Positions 16,858 to 25,885 of a stretch of DNA of 64,000 bases are shown here, piece after piece. Below the pieces are notes generated by a model. The model had not been told where the DNA came from, searched no databases, and saw only the letters and a list, made by a program, of their open reading frames with translations. The translations under genes and the position numbers were made by a program. The stretch comes from Planctomycetota bacterium. GTDB taxonomy: Bacteria; Planctomycetota; Planctomycetia; Pirellulales; UBA7805. The DNA is taken from NCBI GenBank assembly GCA_003389215.1, contig QQVP01000074.1, forward strand, positions 1-64,000. Direction: 5' to 3'. The stretch's first letter is position 1; every line of letters begins with the position of its first letter.

Positions 16858-19026
16858 CTAGCCGACGGTCGCCAGCTCTGCCTGACGGCGACGATTCTCG
16901 GCCAGCGACGTGTCGATCGACAAGCTCATCGACACACTCCAGCGACCCTCTTCGTCACCCTGGACGAGCCAGTGGGGCATCACCACCACGCTCTGATGGA
17001 CCGCCTCGAAGCCGCCTTCCGACTGGCTCACCGACTGAATCGGAAACGTCCAGATATTCGACGGTCGGGCGATCGACAGTCCGATGTCGACTCCGAGCCA
17101 CTCGTCGATCAGTCCCAGGCCGGTCTGATCGGCCATGTCGATCTGTCGACCGAGCTGACCGAGTCGCTGACGGTCACGATCGTAAAAGTAACGATCGTCG
17201 GCCTCGGCCGGCAGTCCGGCAAAGCCGAATTCCACGGCAAAGTGCAGCAAACGATCCGTGGGCAATCCCTCGAGTTGGTACTGGACGTCGAGCGTCGAGC
17301 TGCCGGCCGCCAACGTCACCGTCTTGGTCAGCGTGACCGGCAGACCGCAAGCGACTCCGCGACGCGTGAACTGGGCCTCGACCCGATCGTCGTGGCGACG
17401 CATGCGGGCTTCGAAGCGACCACTGGCAAAGTCACCCAACTCTTCGGCCGTGGCGTTGGCCACTTCCGCGAGCGACACGTCGTTGTCGAAGAAATGATCC
17501 TGCAGCGACTTGCGGAGGTCGCGGTCGTAGTGGAGCATTTCGTCGAGGCCCTCTTGCTTGAAGACGACGCGATCGTGAATGCTCGCACAGTCGTCGTCGC
17601 CCTGATGTCCGCCCCCACGAATCTTCGTGTGATAGGCCTCCTCGCGACGGGCCAAGGTGGCCAGCAGGTTATGCTTAATCGCACGGACGTCGAGTTCGTA
17701 AAGTCGGCCACCCCGACTCGGATCGAACAAGGCCACCAGCCGATCGCTGGAGAGACGAATTTCGGGCTCGCCGTCGAAGTTGAAGTCTTCAGCATCGGCC
17801 AAGACCCGCGATCCGGTCTGGCCGGCAACGCGATCGAGCAAGTTGTCGGCCGCAATCAGATGTCGGTAAATCGCATTGCGCAAGTGCGGCAGGTAGATGC
17901 CGCCGAAGGCTCCGTGCCAGTAGCTGCAATTGCACTGTCCCCGATAGAGCTCGTCGCGAGCCGCGTCCAAGTCTTCGCTCACCGCGCCCGTCGCCTGCAA
18001 ATCGGCCAGTCGTCGGCTGACCATCATCATGCGGGCATACATCTCGTCGGTTTCGGGATACTTCGCCTTGAAGTTTCGCCAGAAGCCGCCACGCACGAAC
18101 GGGGCGACGAGCGGCCACTGGCCTTGGTGCTCCAGCTCGTGCTGGACGTTCTCGAACTCGACGATCCGCGAGGCCGGCAGGGCCCACTCGGTCATTTCGC
18201 GGTAACTTCCCTCCGGCACGAAGACCTTGCCAAGCGGCGCGAGCTCCGCACGAGCCTCGGCCAGCGTGACGGTCTTCAGCCAGTCGGCATTGGCCGCCAG
18301 CTGCTCGAAGAACCGCTGCAGCCAACCATCTTCGTAGACGTGCTTCTTCGTGTCGGGCCAGGTGCCGAACTTCTCTCCGTCGTCGCCAAAGACGACCAGG
18401 GCGTTGGGTTGCTCGGCGGCCACCTGACCCAGGTAGCCAATCGTGTGCTCCGGATCTTGAAACGGAATCAAGTAGCGAAGCTGCTCGCTGCCTGGAAAGA
18501 TTCGCAGCACGCGGCCGTCGTCTTCGGTGACGTAGTAACCGTGCAGCTGATTTTCGGTAAGGCCGGCATTCTTGAAGTGGTAGTCGTCGAGCACCGCATA
18601 TTCGATTCCCGCGTCGGCGATGTCGCGGGTCATCGACTGTTCCCAGACACGCTCGGGAATCCACATGCCGGAAACCGTCGCGCCGAGTCGCCGCTCGAGC
18701 CAGCCGGTGTAGCTGCGAATCTGCCCGATGCGATCGCGCGACGGCAGCATGGCGAGAATCGGCTCGTAGAAGGCCCCGCCGATGATCTCCACGCGACCCG
18801 CGGCGACCAGGGCCGCCAGGCGATCAAGGTACTCCGGATGATGCGCTTCGAGCCACTCGATCAGCGAGCCGCTGGTGTGCAACGAGATGCGGAGCGAGCT
18901 GAACGGCTCGAAGACATGCAAGAACGGCAGATAGCTGTCTTGATAGGCTTGCTCGAAAACGTGGTCGAAGTTGCCAATCGGCTGGTGATTGTGCAGGACC
19001 AGAGCAAGGCGGACGGAATTCGTCAT
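16858..19026 (-). CDS. Glycoside hydrolase family 57 protein (alpha-amylase / 4-alpha-glucanotransferase type)
   Basis: A 722-aa enzyme acting on alpha-1,4-glucans. The N-terminal GH57 barrel begins LALVLHNHQPIGNFDHVFE. It contains GAFYEPIL, the catalytic-Glu region SGMWIPERVWEQ and the catalytic-Asp region YAVLDDYHF. The helical middle and C-terminal beta-domains (DUF1925/DUF1926 type) include CNCSYWHGAFGGIYLPHLRN and the final beta-sandwich ending in ELATVG. Such enzymes disproportionate or trim maltodextrins. It is the first of three genes on this strand, with galT and glgA, pointing to storage-glucan turnover. The MTNSV start was chosen over an ATG four codons upstream. Confidence 0.88.
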   Translation of the reverse strand: MTNSVRLALVLHNHQPIGNFDHVFEQAYQDSYLPFLHVFEPFSSLRISLHTSGSLIEWLEAHHPEYLDRLAALVAAGRVEIIGGAFYEPILAMLPSRDRIGQIRSYTGWLERRLGATVSGMWIPERVWEQSMTRDIADAGIEYAVLDDYHFKNAGLTENQLHGYYVTEDDGRVLRIFPGSEQLRYLIPFQDPEHTIGYLGQVAAEQPNALVVFGDDGEKFGTWPDTKKHVYEDGWLQRFFEQLAANADWLKTVTLAEARAELAPLGKVFVPEGSYREMTEWALPASRIVEFENVQHELEHQGQWPLVAPFVRGGFWRNFKAKYPETDEMYARMMMVSRRLADLQATGAVSEDLDAARDELYRGQCNCSYWHGAFGGIYLPHLRNAIYRHLIAADNLLDRVAGQTGSRVLADAEDFNFDGEPEIRLSSDRLVALFDPSRGGRLYELDVRAIKHNLLATLARREEAYHTKIRGGGHQGDDDCASIHDRVVFKQEGLDEMLHYDRDLRKSLQDHFFDNDVSLAEVANATAEELGDFASGRFEARMRRHDDRVEAQFTRRGVACGLPVTLTKTVTLAAGSSTLDVQYQLEGLPTDRLLHFAVEFGFAGLPAEADDRYFYDRDRQRLGQLGRQIDMADQTGLGLIDEWLGVDIGLSIARPSNIWTFPIQSVSQSEGGFEAVHQSVVVMPHWLVQGDEEGRWSVSMSLSIDTSLAENRRRQAELATVG

Positions 19027-19182
19027 GGCAGGCGGCAATCGGGGGGCGAAGGTGTGCGCGGAATCGTGGGGGAAAACGGCTCACAACGCAACCCGTAAGC
19101 CATTCCCAGGTTACCTGGCTTTACTAATCGGCAAACTTGCCAGCAAACTTCGACATTTCCTCGACAAGAAAATGGGCCTGCT

Positions 19183-20208
19183 TCACGCCCGCGAAACCGA
19201 GCGCAGCCGCTGCGCCGCCACCTCGGGTGCCACGACGTTGATGGCACAACCAGACGCCCATTCAAACCCCGCGATCTTCGTCACACGCGGTACGACCTCT
19301 ACATACCAGTGATAGTGCTGCAGATTTTGCGTGTCAAAGGGGCCGCTGTGAATCACGTAATTATAGGCCGGCCGATCGAGCACCTCGTCGAGTCGGCAGA
19401 GGGCGTCGTGCAAGGACGACGCCAGGTCGTCCAGGGACGCGGCGTCGGCCGCCTCGAAATGGCTGCCCGCAGCCCGTGCCATCACCCACATTTCATACGG
19501 CGTCCGCGAGGCGTAAGGGCAGAAGACGACAAACCGCTCGTTCTCGCTCACCACGCGCTGGCCCGAGTGCCGCTCTTTTTCGAGCATCGCCTGGAAGACA
19601 CTTTGCCCGTGCAACTCGTAGTACCGCTGTGCCCCTTGCAGCTCGGCCGCGAACAGCGGCGGCACGAACGGCAACGCGATGAGTTGGCTATGCACGTGCT
19701 CGAGCGTGGCACCGGCGGGCGCGCCCACGTTCTTGAAGATCACCGCGCAGCGAATCCGCGGATCTTCTCGTAAGACATTCAGCCGAGCCTGGTAGGCCGC
19801 CAGCACGTCGCGAAGCTGGTCCGCGGTCATCTCCGAGTTGCGGCAGACGTGCGTGGGCGATTCGATGATCACCTCGTGGCTGCCGACGCCGGCACAACTT
19901 GTGTAATCGCGCAGCTCGTCCGTCGCAGTCACCTTAGGCAGCCAATCGGGCGCCGTCGCAACCGTCAGCGTCAGGGCCGGATACTTGTTGTCGACGACGC
20001 GAACCCGCCAAGGATGAGGCGACGTCGGGTCGTCGTCGCGAATCGCGAACAGTTCGCGCGGCGTTTGGTCTTCGTGAAACTCGCAGAAGGGGCAATCCTC
20101 GGCGTCGCCGTCACCCGATTCCGAGACGAATGCCCGTGGTCGGTTCGAGCGGTTCACGGCCAGCACGACCCAGCGACCGTAAATCGGATCCCAGCGGAGT
20201 TCGCTCAT
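19183..20208 (-). CDS. galT: Galactose-1-phosphate uridylyltransferase
   Basis: A 341-aa protein of the HIT superfamily that exchanges UMP between UDP-glucose and galactose-1-phosphate. It shows the N-terminal ELRWDPIYGRWVVLA, the zinc-site CPFC, VRVVDNKYPAL, the nucleotidylated-histidine motif LEHVHSQL (HxHxQ), and NLQHYHWYVEVVPR near the end. The N-terminal HIT half and C-terminal half are both complete. It lies 33 bases after glgA on the same strand, so hexose-phosphate/UDP-sugar supply and glucan synthesis look co-regulated. Some members act on other sugar phosphates or as ADP-glucose phosphorylase-like enzymes. Confidence 0.88.
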   Translation of the reverse strand: MSELRWDPIYGRWVVLAVNRSNRPRAFVSESGDGDAEDCPFCEFHEDQTPRELFAIRDDDPTSPHPWRVRVVDNKYPALTLTVATAPDWLPKVTATDELRDYTSCAGVGSHEVIIESPTHVCRNSEMTADQLRDVLAAYQARLNVLREDPRIRCAVIFKNVGAPAGATLEHVHSQLIALPFVPPLFAAELQGAQRYYELHGQSVFQAMLEKERHSGQRVVSENERFVVFCPYASRTPYEMWVMARAAGSHFEAADAASLDDLASSLHDALCRLDEVLDRPAYNYVIHSGPFDTQNLQHYHWYVEVVPRVTKIAGFEWASGCAINVVAPEVAAQRLRSVSRA

Positions 20209-20241
20209 ATCTGGTCCGCGGGCGTTAGGGAGCCGCAGGTC

Positions 20242-21735
20242 TTAGGGTAGCGACACCGCCTGATGAGGCCGGGCGAGAAGCTGCTGATAGAGCCCGACGT
20301 ACTGCCGTGCGCTGGCGGCCCAAGACCAATCCTGCTTCATGCCGGTCGTGACGATCTGTCGCCAGACATCCTCGACCGCATAGTGATCGCAGGCACGACT
20401 CACCGTTTCGGCGAAGGTGCGGGTGTCGTAGGTCGAAAACTGGAACCCCGTGGCGGTCGTCGCCCGAAGCGTTTCGGGATTGGTGTCGGTAATCGTATCG
20501 ACGAGGCCGCCCGTGGCGCGGACGATCGGCACCGTGCCGTACTTCAGGCTGTACAGCTGGCTGAGCCCACACGGTTCGTACCGACTCGGCATCACGAACA
20601 TGTCGGCGCCCGCTTCGATGCGGTGGGCCATCGGATCGGAAAATTCCAACATCACGGCGACACGATCGGGATGTCGCCGGGCGAGCGTCTGGAGCTGTTC
20701 GGCATAGGTGCGCTCGCCTGTTCCCAGCACGATCCATTGGGCTTCGTGCGTACCGACCCACTGCTGAATCAGGGGCACCAACAGATCGATGCCCTTCTGC
20801 TCGGCAAGCCGGCCGACGAAGCCGATCAAGGGCACCCGCGGCGACTCGGGCAATCCGCAGGTGCGTTGCAGATCGGCCTTACAGGCGGCCTTGCCCTCGG
20901 CGACGCTGTCGACATCGTAGCGAGCCGCGATGTGTTCGTCCGTCTGCGGATTCCACTGTGAGTCGTCGACGCCGTTGATGATGCCGTACAAGTTCTCATG
21001 GCGATGGGCCAGCAAGTCTTCCAAGCCGCAGCCGAGCGGCGCGGACTGAATCTCGCGAGCGTACGTCGGGCTGACGGTATTTAAGGCGTCGGCGAAGACG
21101 ATTCCGGTCTTCATCAAGTTCAGATCGCCGTGAAACTCCATCTGCCGCCAATTGAAGTACTTCCAGTCGAGACCCGTGAGCAGCATGTCCCAATGCCAGA
21201 AGGTGCCCTGGTAGGCGAGATTGTGAATCGTGAACAGCGTGGCGATCGACTCGTAGCCGGGCAAGGCCTGGTACTCGGCCTTCAGCAGGGCGGGAATCAG
21301 GCCGGTGGTCCAGTCGTTGGTATGCAGGACGTCGACGCGGAGATCGAGCAGGCGAATCGCCTCCATTACGGCCCGGCAGAAGAAGACGAATCGCTCGCAG
21401 TTGTCGCGAAACGATTTGCCGTCGGGGGAACCGTAGATCCCGTCGCGATCGAAGTACTCGCCCTGTCGTACGAGATAGACCGGCACGTCCGACTCCGGCA
21501 AGGTGGTCCGCAGCAGTTGCCCGGCGACCCACTTGTTGCCAATGGGAACGCGGAGTTCGACGTCGAGAGGCTGCGGCAGCGTGAACCGCTCGGCGACGCC
21601 GCGATAGGCCGGCATGATCAGAGCCGCCTCTTGGCCTAGCCTGGCCAACTCGATCGGCAGGGCACCACAGACGTCGGCCAGGCCGCCGGTCTTGGCGAAG
21701 GGAACCGCTTCACTGGTCGCGATGAGAACGTTCAC
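20242..21735 (-). CDS. glgA: Glycogen synthase (GT5, ADP-glucose type)
   Basis: A 497-aa glycosyltransferase with two Rossmann-like domains. The ADP-glucose-binding KTGGLADVCGALP is at residues 15-27. Later features are DVLHTNDWTTGLIP, IHNLAYQG, INGVDDSQWNP, GFVGRLAEQKGIDLL, the nucleotide-site SRYEPCGLSQLYSLKYGTVP and VRATGGLVDT. Length is as usual for bacterial GlgA. It is the promoter-proximal gene of a one-strand group with galT and the GH57 enzyme. No glgC or glgB is in the window. Confidence 0.95.
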   Translation of the reverse strand: MNVLIATSEAVPFAKTGGLADVCGALPIELARLGQEAALIMPAYRGVAERFTLPQPLDVELRVPIGNKWVAGQLLRTTLPESDVPVYLVRQGEYFDRDGIYGSPDGKSFRDNCERFVFFCRAVMEAIRLLDLRVDVLHTNDWTTGLIPALLKAEYQALPGYESIATLFTIHNLAYQGTFWHWDMLLTGLDWKYFNWRQMEFHGDLNLMKTGIVFADALNTVSPTYAREIQSAPLGCGLEDLLAHRHENLYGIINGVDDSQWNPQTDEHIAARYDVDSVAEGKAACKADLQRTCGLPESPRVPLIGFVGRLAEQKGIDLLVPLIQQWVGTHEAQWIVLGTGERTYAEQLQTLARRHPDRVAVMLEFSDPMAHRIEAGADMFVMPSRYEPCGLSQLYSLKYGTVPIVRATGGLVDTITDTNPETLRATTATGFQFSTYDTRTFAETVSRACDHYAVEDVWRQIVTTGMKQDWSWAASARQYVGLYQQLLARPHQAVSLP

Positions 21736-21853
21736 AGTTTCAAGCTACCAAAGCTCGCGACCCTCGAAAAGCGCAATCGCGGCCACGTCGCCCGTCAATT
21801 AAGCGATGGTGCGCGCTGCTCGATGCCACGTCGGACTCGCGAGGGGCGCCGCC

Positions 21854-23050
21854 TCAGTCCGCGAGCACGCGGGCAATCGCCGCACAGAGTGTGCCCATGT
21901 TCTCGCGGGTCATGCCCGCCACGTTGATGCGACCCGAGCCGACGATGTAAATCGAATCGCGCTCGCGGAGCGCGTCGACCTGGGCCTTGGTCAGGCCCGA
22001 GAACGAGAACATGCCACGCTGCGCGACAATGAACGAGAAGTCCCGAGCGACGCCCGCCGCCGCCAGCGCTTCGACAAACTGGCCGCGCATCTCGCCAATG
22101 CGCGATCGCATGGCGGCCAGCTCCTGGTGCCACTGGGCCCGTAGGGCGTCGTCCTCCAAGATCGTGGTGACGATGGCCGCGCCGTGAGCCGGCGGATTCG
22201 AGTAGTTCGTGCGGATGCGGAGCTTGACGTGGCTCATTGCCTTCTCGGCCGCTTCCTTGGTTTCCGCGACGACGGTCAGCGCCCCCACGCGCTCGTTGTA
22301 GAGACCGAAGTTCTTGGAGAAGGAACTGCAAACGAGCATCTCGCAGCCGGGCTTGGCCAGTGCCCGTAGACCGACCGCGTCTTGTTCGAGTCCTTCGGCA
22401 AAGCCCTGATAGGCGAAGTCCAGCAGCGGCAGCACGCCGCGCTGGTGGACTGCCGCGGCAATCTGCTCCCACTGCTCCGGCGTCGGATCGACACCCGTCG
22501 GATTGTGGCAACACCCGTGCAGGAGGATCACGTCGCCGGCCGGCATTTGCTCGATCGCCTGCAGCAGCGAAGCAAAGTCGAGGGCGCTACGCTTCGCGTC
22601 GAAGTAGGCGTAGGTCTCGATCGGCACGCCGGCCGCCTGAAAGATCCCGCGGTGGTTCGCCCAGGTCGGATCGCTGAGCCAGATCTTCGCCGTGGGGAAC
22701 ATCGTCTTGATGAAGTCACCGGCCACGCGAAGGGCTCCCGTGCCGCCGGGCGCCTGGGCAGCAACCGCGCGGCCGCTGGCGACGACTTCGTGCGCGCGGC
22801 CGAAGAGCAGGTCGAGCACCGCAGCGGCGTAGGCGGGCGATCCCTGCATGCCGAGGTAGCTCTTGGTCGTTTGCTGCTCGACGACGCGAAGCGCCGCGGT
22901 CTTGACGCAGTCGAGAATCGGCGTGACGCCGTTCTCGTCCCTGTAGACACCGACGCTCAAATTGATCTTGGCCGGATTGCGATCACGAAGGAAAGCTTCC
23001 GTCAGCCCGAGAATGGCGTCGGGCGGAGCCCACTCGAATTGTTCGAACAT
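21854..23050 (-). CDS. Aspartate / aromatic aminotransferase (class I, TyrB/AspC type)
   Basis: A 398-aa PLP enzyme. It begins MFEQFEWAPPDAILGLTEAF and has the family's INLSVGVYRDENG, SYLGMQGSPAY, GGTGALRVAGDF, DPTWANHRGIF, LLHGCCHNPTGVDPT and the PLP-lysine motif SSFSKNFGLYNERVGAL. Later come RIRTNYSNPPAHGAAIV and GRINVAGM. GGAGAAGG just upstream of the ATG is a strong ribosome-binding site and fixes the start. The substrate may be aspartate or aromatic amino acids; subgroup assignment is not possible by eye. The 5' flank contains a tandem 19-bp repeat. Confidence 0.92.
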   Translation of the reverse strand: MFEQFEWAPPDAILGLTEAFLRDRNPAKINLSVGVYRDENGVTPILDCVKTAALRVVEQQTTKSYLGMQGSPAYAAAVLDLLFGRAHEVVASGRAVAAQAPGGTGALRVAGDFIKTMFPTAKIWLSDPTWANHRGIFQAAGVPIETYAYFDAKRSALDFASLLQAIEQMPAGDVILLHGCCHNPTGVDPTPEQWEQIAAAVHQRGVLPLLDFAYQGFAEGLEQDAVGLRALAKPGCEMLVCSSFSKNFGLYNERVGALTVVAETKEAAEKAMSHVKLRIRTNYSNPPAHGAAIVTTILEDDALRAQWHQELAAMRSRIGEMRGQFVEALAAAGVARDFSFIVAQRGMFSFSGLTKAQVDALRERDSIYIVGSGRINVAGMTRENMGTLCAAIARVLAD

Positions 23051-23100
23051 CCTTCTCCTCCGGTGATGGCCTGGCGGCGAGGCGCTCGACCGCCGCGATT

Positions 23101-23185
23101 GCGAAGCCGGCACACCGTCGCGAAGCCGGGCCACGGTCGCGAAGCCCGGACGCCATCGCGAAGCCGGGTGGTCAGATCGCGAAGT
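23101..23185. repeat. Five imperfect 19-bp tandem repeats upstream of the aminotransferase
   Basis: GCGAAGCCGG recurs at 23101, 23120, 23139 and 23158, each 19 bases apart, and as GCGAAG at 23179 after a 21-base interval. The other half of each unit varies. It sits in the 396-base spacer between the divergent aminotransferase and cyclase genes. Nothing else was recognised in that spacer (23051-23446). Confidence 0.8.
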
Positions 23186-23446
23186 CCTCAGAGAGGGCGT
23201 CGGCAAAGCAAAGCGCGCCTTGACTCGCGAGAACGGCCCGTGCGACAATTAATCGTAGGTCGCCACGTTTGCCGCCGATAGGGGTCGGCGCTCGGCGACC
23301 CTCCCGCCCGATCGCCTCCTCGCCGCCCGTCTCCTCACGGTTCGCATCTCCGCTGTCCCCCTCACGATCCACTGAAACGCGGCCCCCGTGCCGCTTGATC
23401 CCCTGCCGCCCGATATTTTGCCGGAGGGTACTCCGGCCGCTTCCTG

Positions 23447-24616
23447 ATGAATCCTGAAGACTTCCTCGACATCGACTTTCAGGTCGCCTGGCGACACCGG
23501 CTGCGGTTCACCGACGACGTGTTCGCGGGTGACGAGGCCTGTCTGGCCGAGGTGCTCGAGCCGTCCGGCGACCGGCCACCCCGCGTGCAGTTCTGGCTCG
23601 ACGAAGAGGTGGCCCGCAGTAGCCCGACGCTGGTCGAACGCATCCGCACCTTCACCGACGCACACGCCGATCGCCTGACCCGGATCGGCAATGTCCAGCT
23701 GGTGCCGGGCGGCGAAGCGATCAAGAACGACATCCACATCCTGGAGCGAATGCTGAAGGTGTTTCACGCCTCGGACCTCGACCGACGCAGCTATGTGGTG
23801 GTCGTCGGCGGAGGGGCGGTCCTCGATGCGGTCGGCTTCGCCGCCTCGATCGCCCATCGGGGCATTCGATTGGTGCGAATTCCGACCACGACGCTGGCTC
23901 AGGCCGACTCAGGCGTCGGCGTCAAGACGGGCGTCAACCTGTTTGGCAAGAAGAACTGGATCGGCACGTTTGCGGTGCCCTGGGCAGTGATCAACGACAC
24001 GGCCTTGCTGGCCACGCTTTCGGACCGCGACTTCATCTGCGGCTTCGCCGAGGTGCTCAAGGTCTCGTTGCTCAAAGACGCGGAGATGTTCGCGCAACTT
24101 TGCGACCTGGCCACTCGGATTCGCGGTCGCGATATGACGGCGGCAGGACCGCTGATCCGCCGCTCGGCGCAATGGCATCTGCACCACATCACGCGCGGCG
24201 GCGATCCCTTCGAGGCCCTCGAAGCCCGACCGCTCGATTTCGGCCACTGGTCGGCTCACAAACTGGAAGCGATCAGCAATTTCAAAATTCGTCACGGCGA
24301 GGCGGTCGCCATTGGTTTGGCGATCGACGTTGTTTACTCGTCGCTGGCGACCGGTTTGTCGAGTCGAGCGGCCGATCGTATCCTGAAATGCCTTCAGGAT
24401 TTGGGGCTGTCGCTCAGTTGTCCTGAGTTGCTCTCCGATCGACCCGGCCTGTTCGCCGGCATGGAGGAGTTCCGGCAACATCTGGGCGGCCGCCTGACGT
24501 TGACAATGCTCGAAGATGTCGGCCGGCCAATCGACGTGCACGACGTCGATCGCGAGTTGATGGGCGAAGCCCTTTCACGGGTGGCGACGATCGCGAAGCC
24601 CGAGATCCGCTCCTGA
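23447..24616 (+). CDS. 3-dehydroquinate synthase-like sugar phosphate cyclase (EboD-like)
   Basis: A 389-aa NAD- and zinc-dependent cyclase of the dehydroquinate synthase superfamily. It shows [10 protein letters not shown], the NAD-binding [38 protein letters not shown] and [10 protein letters not shown]. Candidate metal ligands are Glu in [10 protein letters not shown], His in [11 protein letters not shown] and His in [10 protein letters not shown]. The GGDPFE...ARPLDFGHW stretch and the long N-terminus ([16 protein letters not shown]) differ from housekeeping AroB and recall EboD or valiolone-type cyclases. The real substrate could be a heptulose phosphate. No ebo-cluster genes are adjacent, so the assignment below superfamily level is tentative. 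Confidence 0.78.
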   Translation: MNPEDFLDIDFQVAWRHRLRFTDDVFAGDEACLAEVLEPSGDRPPRVQFWLDEEVARSSPTLVERIRTFTDAHADRLTRIGNVQLVPGGEAIKNDIHILERMLKVFHASDLDRRSYVVVVGGGAVLDAVGFAASIAHRGIRLVRIPTTTLAQADSGVGVKTGVNLFGKKNWIGTFAVPWAVINDTALLATLSDRDFICGFAEVLKVSLLKDAEMFAQLCDLATRIRGRDMTAAGPLIRRSAQWHLHHITRGGDPFEALEARPLDFGHWSAHKLEAISNFKIRHGEAVAIGLAIDVVYSSLATGLSSRAADRILKCLQDLGLSLSCPELLSDRPGLFAGMEEFRQHLGGRLTLTMLEDVGRPIDVHDVDRELMGEALSRVATIAKPEIRS

Positions 24617-25283
24617 ATCGGTCTCGGCGTCGGGTTGTTGTCGAGCCCGTAACTTCTTCTATTTTCGGCGATTGCGCGGCGACCGATGCTCTCGAACGGA
24701 GCGCGCGACGCGGTCGTCTTTACACGAACCAGGTCGCGACCGCTGGCCAGCCGCCAAGCGCGTCCCACGGCCATCGCCGGCCTGACCGACTTTGGGAAAC
24801 TCTCGCCAAGGAGGTACCCGGTTGGGTTGCCTGCCGTGTTCACGTCGCGAACAAAATCCTGGGAAAATCCATCAACTTTCCGGAATCAATCTTGACGGAA
24901 TCCTAGGCAAGTTGCTCCAATGCGCGAGCTTAGGAAGGACAAACGGTGGCCGTGCGCGGTTACCCCGGTAATGGAAACCGCCCAGAACTGTTCTTCCTCT
25001 TATCGCGCGACTCTGACCTACCGGAACAAGGAGTGTTCGTCGAAGTCATGAGGAATAGCGCCCGCTCTCGCAGGTCGAGTCGGTGGGCTTTCTAGACGGA
25101 TACGAGCGAGCTCCGCATCTTCGGGAGATTGCTGGTAACGCGTGACAGGAAATCAAGCGGAATCACGGTGATTCTCGCGGACTTCGGGTTCACACTCGAT
25201 AGTTGCATCCACTTCCCTCGCATGGGTGCCGGAGGGAGGGAATGACGTAGAAGCCGGGTACCCGATCGTTAGGAGTTCTGATC
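24617..25283. other. Spacer of 667 bases, nothing recognised
   Basis: No open frame with a ribosome-binding site and no RNA gene was recognised. A short stem CCCTC/GAGGG lies near 25213-25238 just before the H1-like gene. Otherwise the stretch looks like ordinary intergenic sequence that carries the promoter of the gene at 25284. Confidence 0.45.
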
Positions 25284-25553
25284 ATGGCGAAGAAGAAGGC
25301 GAAAGCGTCGACGAAGAAGAAGGTCGCCAAGAAGAAGACGGCCAAACGGTCGACCAAGAAGAAGGCGGCCAAGAAGAAGGCCAAGCGGTCGACCAAGAAG
25401 AAGGCCACCAAGAAGAAGGCCAAGCGGTCGACCAAGAAGAAGGCCACCAAGAAGAAGGCCAAGAAGGCGACCAAGAAGAAGTCGGCCAAGCGGTCTGCGA
25501 AGAAGAAGGCCGCCAAGCGGTCGACCAAGAAGAAGTCCGCGAGGCGTAAGTAA
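25284..25553 (+). CDS. Histone H1-like lysine-repeat DNA-binding protein
   Basis: An 89-aa protein made almost entirely of Lys, Ala, Thr, Ser and Arg in repeats of the form AKRSTKKKATKKK. It has no hydrophobic core, so it is probably disordered. Such Hc1/H1-tail-like proteins bind and compact DNA in chlamydiae and planctomycetes. The DNA is itself repetitive (units around CGGTCGACCAAGAAGAAGGC), so copy number may vary between strains. TTAGGAG eight bases before the ATG is a good ribosome-binding site. The gene is monocistronic. It resembles the basic tail of top6A at 604. Confidence 0.85.
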   Translation: MAKKKAKASTKKKVAKKKTAKRSTKKKAAKKKAKRSTKKKATKKKAKRSTKKKATKKKAKKATKKKSAKRSAKKKAAKRSTKKKSARRK

Positions 25554-25885
25554 ATCAAGCGCGACGACGGCGCACTGACGGCACGCAGCTCGAAGCGCCA
25601 TCGTCGGTTGCGATATTGAGAAGAACGGCCTGGCCGGTTCCGTGACGTGCGCACGGGGCCGGCCTCGTTCGTTGGGGCGACCCTGCCATTGGGGCGACCC
25701 TCGTCGCGGCAGGCCGATTCGCAGGGCCTCAGCGGGATTGACGAAAGTCATTGTGCCTGCTAGCGTTAGGTCTATACCCCTGCCGGTTTGCGTTCCTCGC
25801 TCTTCCCACCGTCCCGAGGAAGCCATCGCAAACCGCCTTCCTCCCGCGTCGTCCCGCCAGACGACGTGATATCCCTCCACGCGGG
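25554..25885. other. Spacer with hairpins between H1-like and helicase genes
   Basis: This 332-base spacer holds an inverted repeat CGACGACGGCGC / GCGCCATCGTCG (one mismatch) soon after the H1-like stop codon, which could act as a transcript-end structure although no T-run follows. It also holds a 15-base direct duplication TTGGGGCGACCCT around 25673-25702. No gene was recognised. Confidence 0.4.

Noticed and set aside
16690-19098. 802-codon plus-strand open frame over the GH57 gene
   Set aside because: The minus strand encodes a full GH57 enzyme with catalytic motifs; the plus-strand frame has no family features.
23101-23185. CRISPR array
   Set aside because: Conserved part is only about 10 bp and the period 19; far too short for repeats plus spacers, and no cas genes are present.
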